8,235 nucleotides of DNA from an uncultured Flavobacteriales bacterium. Lineage in GTDB: Bacteria > Bacteroidota > Bacteroidia > Flavobacteriales_E > Vicingaceae. Below, piece after piece: positions 7,128 to 8,235 of the stretch. The translations under genes were made by a program, and so were the position numbers. Below the pieces are notes generated by a model. That model saw only the letters and a program-made list of their open reading frames with translations, was not told the DNA's origin and ran no database searches. Numbering within the stretch: the first letter of the stretch is position 1; the number at the start of each line of letters is the position of its first letter. Location of the stretch: the NCBI GenBank assembly GCA_937925525.1, contig CALALS010000037.1:1-8235 (forward strand). The letters run 5' to 3'.

Positions 7128-8235
7128 ATGAAAAAACAACTACTAAAATTATTTCTGAGTATTTTATCTATTCTTGCATTGAATGTAAACTCAAAAGCCC
7201 AATGTCCAAGTATAACCTGTCCAGGTAATATTACAGTAAACAGTGATTCAGGGATATGTGGAGCTATAGTAAATTATATAGCACCTATAGGAACTGATAC
7301 TTGTAATGTTAATTCAGATACTCTTTTCTATACAGGTGCAATTGTAAATTGGAATGTGCCTGCTGGTGTAACTTCAATTAAAATAGAAGCAAGAGGAGCT
7401 GAAGGTAGTTTTAATACTTCTTCATCTGTTCAACCTGGAAGGGGAGCTATAATGATAGGTGACTTTGTTGTTACTTCTGGTCAAACACTTAAGATTTTAG
7501 TTGGTCAACAATACTCTTCATCTGCTGGGAATGGCGGAGGAGGAGGTACTTTTGTTACTGACTCCGCAAATAATCCACTAATTGTTGCAGGTGGTGGCGG
7601 TGGATCAGCTCAATCAGTCGATTCTCCTAATAAGCATGGACAGGTTGGTACAACCGGAGGAACTGGAGCAGGAGGCGGAGGCACCGGTGGTATGAATGGA
7701 AATGGAGGAAATATAGGAGCTTCTTTTGCATCAGGAGCCGGAGGAGGCTTATTAACCAATGGAGCAACCGGATGGACTGCAAATACAGGTGGAATAGCCT
7801 TTGTTAATGGTGGTTCAGGTGGTACAGCAAATAATAATGCTCAAGGTGGATTTGGTGGAGGAGGAAGCGGATCTTCTTATGTAGTTGGAGGCGGTGGCGG
7901 TGGCTACTCAGGTGGTGGTGCTGGTTCAAATAGCGCTGGTGCTGGTGTTGGTGGTGGCGGTGGCTCATTTAATGCCGGAACCAACCAGGTTAATACTAGC
8001 GGAGCAAACTCTGGCCATGGTCAGGTAATAATTTCATGGACTTCTGGTGGAGTATCAACAACACAAATAGCTGGTTTGTCAAGCGGGTCATTATTTCCTG
8101 GAGGAACAACAACAAATACCTTTGTGGTAACAAGCGGTACTTTCTCAGACACATGTTCATTTACGGTATACGTTGGAGGGGGAGTAGATACTTCAGTTAC
8201 TAGAAATCTATCAACTTTTACAGCTAACGAAACAG
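7128..8235 (+). CDS. Large secreted HYR protein with an inserted ALK/LTK-like glycine-rich domain (partial, 3' end outside window)
   Basis: The frame is open for 369 codons to the window edge with no stop. Residues 1-24 form a signal peptide ending SKA|Q. Residues 31-60 (CPGNITVNSD, CGAIVNYIAPIGTDTC) are the first half of an HYR beta-sandwich. Residues 311-349 (TTQIAGLSSGSLFPGG, TNTFVVTSG, CSFTVYV) are the second half. Between them, about 66-304 is a glycine-rich domain. It opens with WNVPAGVTSIKIEARGAEG and contains LKILVGQQ (121-128), GGGGGTFVTD, PLIVAGGGGGS, GGFGGGGSG and GGGGGGYSGGGAG. It closes with SGHGQVIISW (295-304), matching the order of motifs in animal ALK/LTK glycine-rich domains and their bacterial relatives. 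No cysteine lies inside it. The end (VDTSVTRNLSTFTANET) resembles the start of a repeat common in Bacteroidota T9SS-exported proteins, so a C-terminal sorting domain is expected downstream. The start at 7128 is set by the signal peptide. It is likely a surface adhesin or matrix protein, 27 bases after the preceding gene. Confidence 0.85.
   Translation, partial: MKKQLLKLFLSILSILALNVNSKAQCPSITCPGNITVNSDSGICGAIVNYIAPIGTDTCNVNSDTLFYTGAIVNWNVPAGVTSIKIEARGAEGSFNTSSSVQPGRGAIMIGDFVVTSGQTLKILVGQQYSSSAGNGGGGGTFVTDSANNPLIVAGGGGGSAQSVDSPNKHGQVGTTGGTGAGGGGTGGMNGNGGNIGASFASGAGGGLLTNGATGWTANTGGIAFVNGGSGGTANNNAQGGFGGGGSGSSYVVGGGGGGYSGGGAGSNSAGAGVGGGGGSFNAGTNQVNTSGANSGHGQVIISWTSGGVSTTQIAGLSSGSLFPGGTTTNTFVVTSGTFSDTCSFTVYVGGGVDTSVTRNLSTFTANET
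7590..7963 (+). repeat. Dispersed short Gly-codon repeats (GGTGGTGGCGGTGG)
   Basis: The 14-mer GGTGGTGGCGGTGG occurs at 7590-7603 and again at 7950-7963, with a near copy at 7890-7903 (GGCGGTGGCGGTGG). All encode Gly runs in the glycine-rich domain. The copies are separated rather than tandem, and Gly codons elsewhere in the domain are mixed (GGA, GGT, GGC), so this is mainly protein composition. They could still promote slippage or local recombination. Confidence 0.5.

Noticed and set aside
7500..7980. Tandem-repeat or CRISPR-like array in the glycine-rich stretch
   Set aside because: There is no regular unit length or spacer pattern; repeated G-rich words arise from Gly codons in one continuous open frame.

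Overview
The window looks like chromosomal DNA from a member of the Bacteroidota, probably flavobacteria-like. The evidence is AT-rich coding sequence, a Bacteroidota-type -7 element (TAACTTTG) and no obvious Shine-Dalgarno sequences. Three secreted proteins have signal peptides ending in Ala-Gln, as the Bacteroidota 'Q-rule' predicts. The methyltransferase carries an HGxHSPFVYD motif that I associate with this phylum, and there are HYR and PD40 surface proteins of the kind found with the type IX secretion system (T9SS). I cannot name the species.

Left part (1-4464) is mainly housekeeping. metK (S-adenosylmethionine synthetase) comes first and ends at a strong palindromic terminator. A convergent minus-strand gene encodes an isoaspartyl peptidase/L-asparaginase of the Ntn-hydrolase family with a hydrophobic N-terminus. 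It is divergent, across only 32 bp, from a plus-strand run of three tightly packed genes: a SAM-dependent methyltransferase, a LolD/MacB-type ABC ATPase, and a PduO-type cobalamin adenosyltransferase. The last two overlap by ATGA.

Right part (4465-8235) is a secreted/surface-protein cluster behind a well-formed promoter at 4492-4499. First is a PorE-like protein (TPR, PD40 propeller, carboxypeptidase-regulatory-like domain) that stops where an OmpA domain would normally follow. Ten bases later is a composite protein with two copies of a small beta module around a HEAT-like helical stretch, ending in a domain resembling the LecA/PA-IL lectin fold. Twenty-seven bases after that is a long protein that runs off the window end. 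It has a HYR domain that appears to be split by a roughly 240-residue glycine-rich domain strongly reminiscent of the ligand-binding glycine-rich domain of animal ALK/LTK receptors. The three genes are probably co-transcribed and may act together at the cell surface; that functional link is inference.

No RNA genes, CRISPR arrays, insertion sequences or attachment sites were seen. No gene-free stretch exceeds 70 bases.
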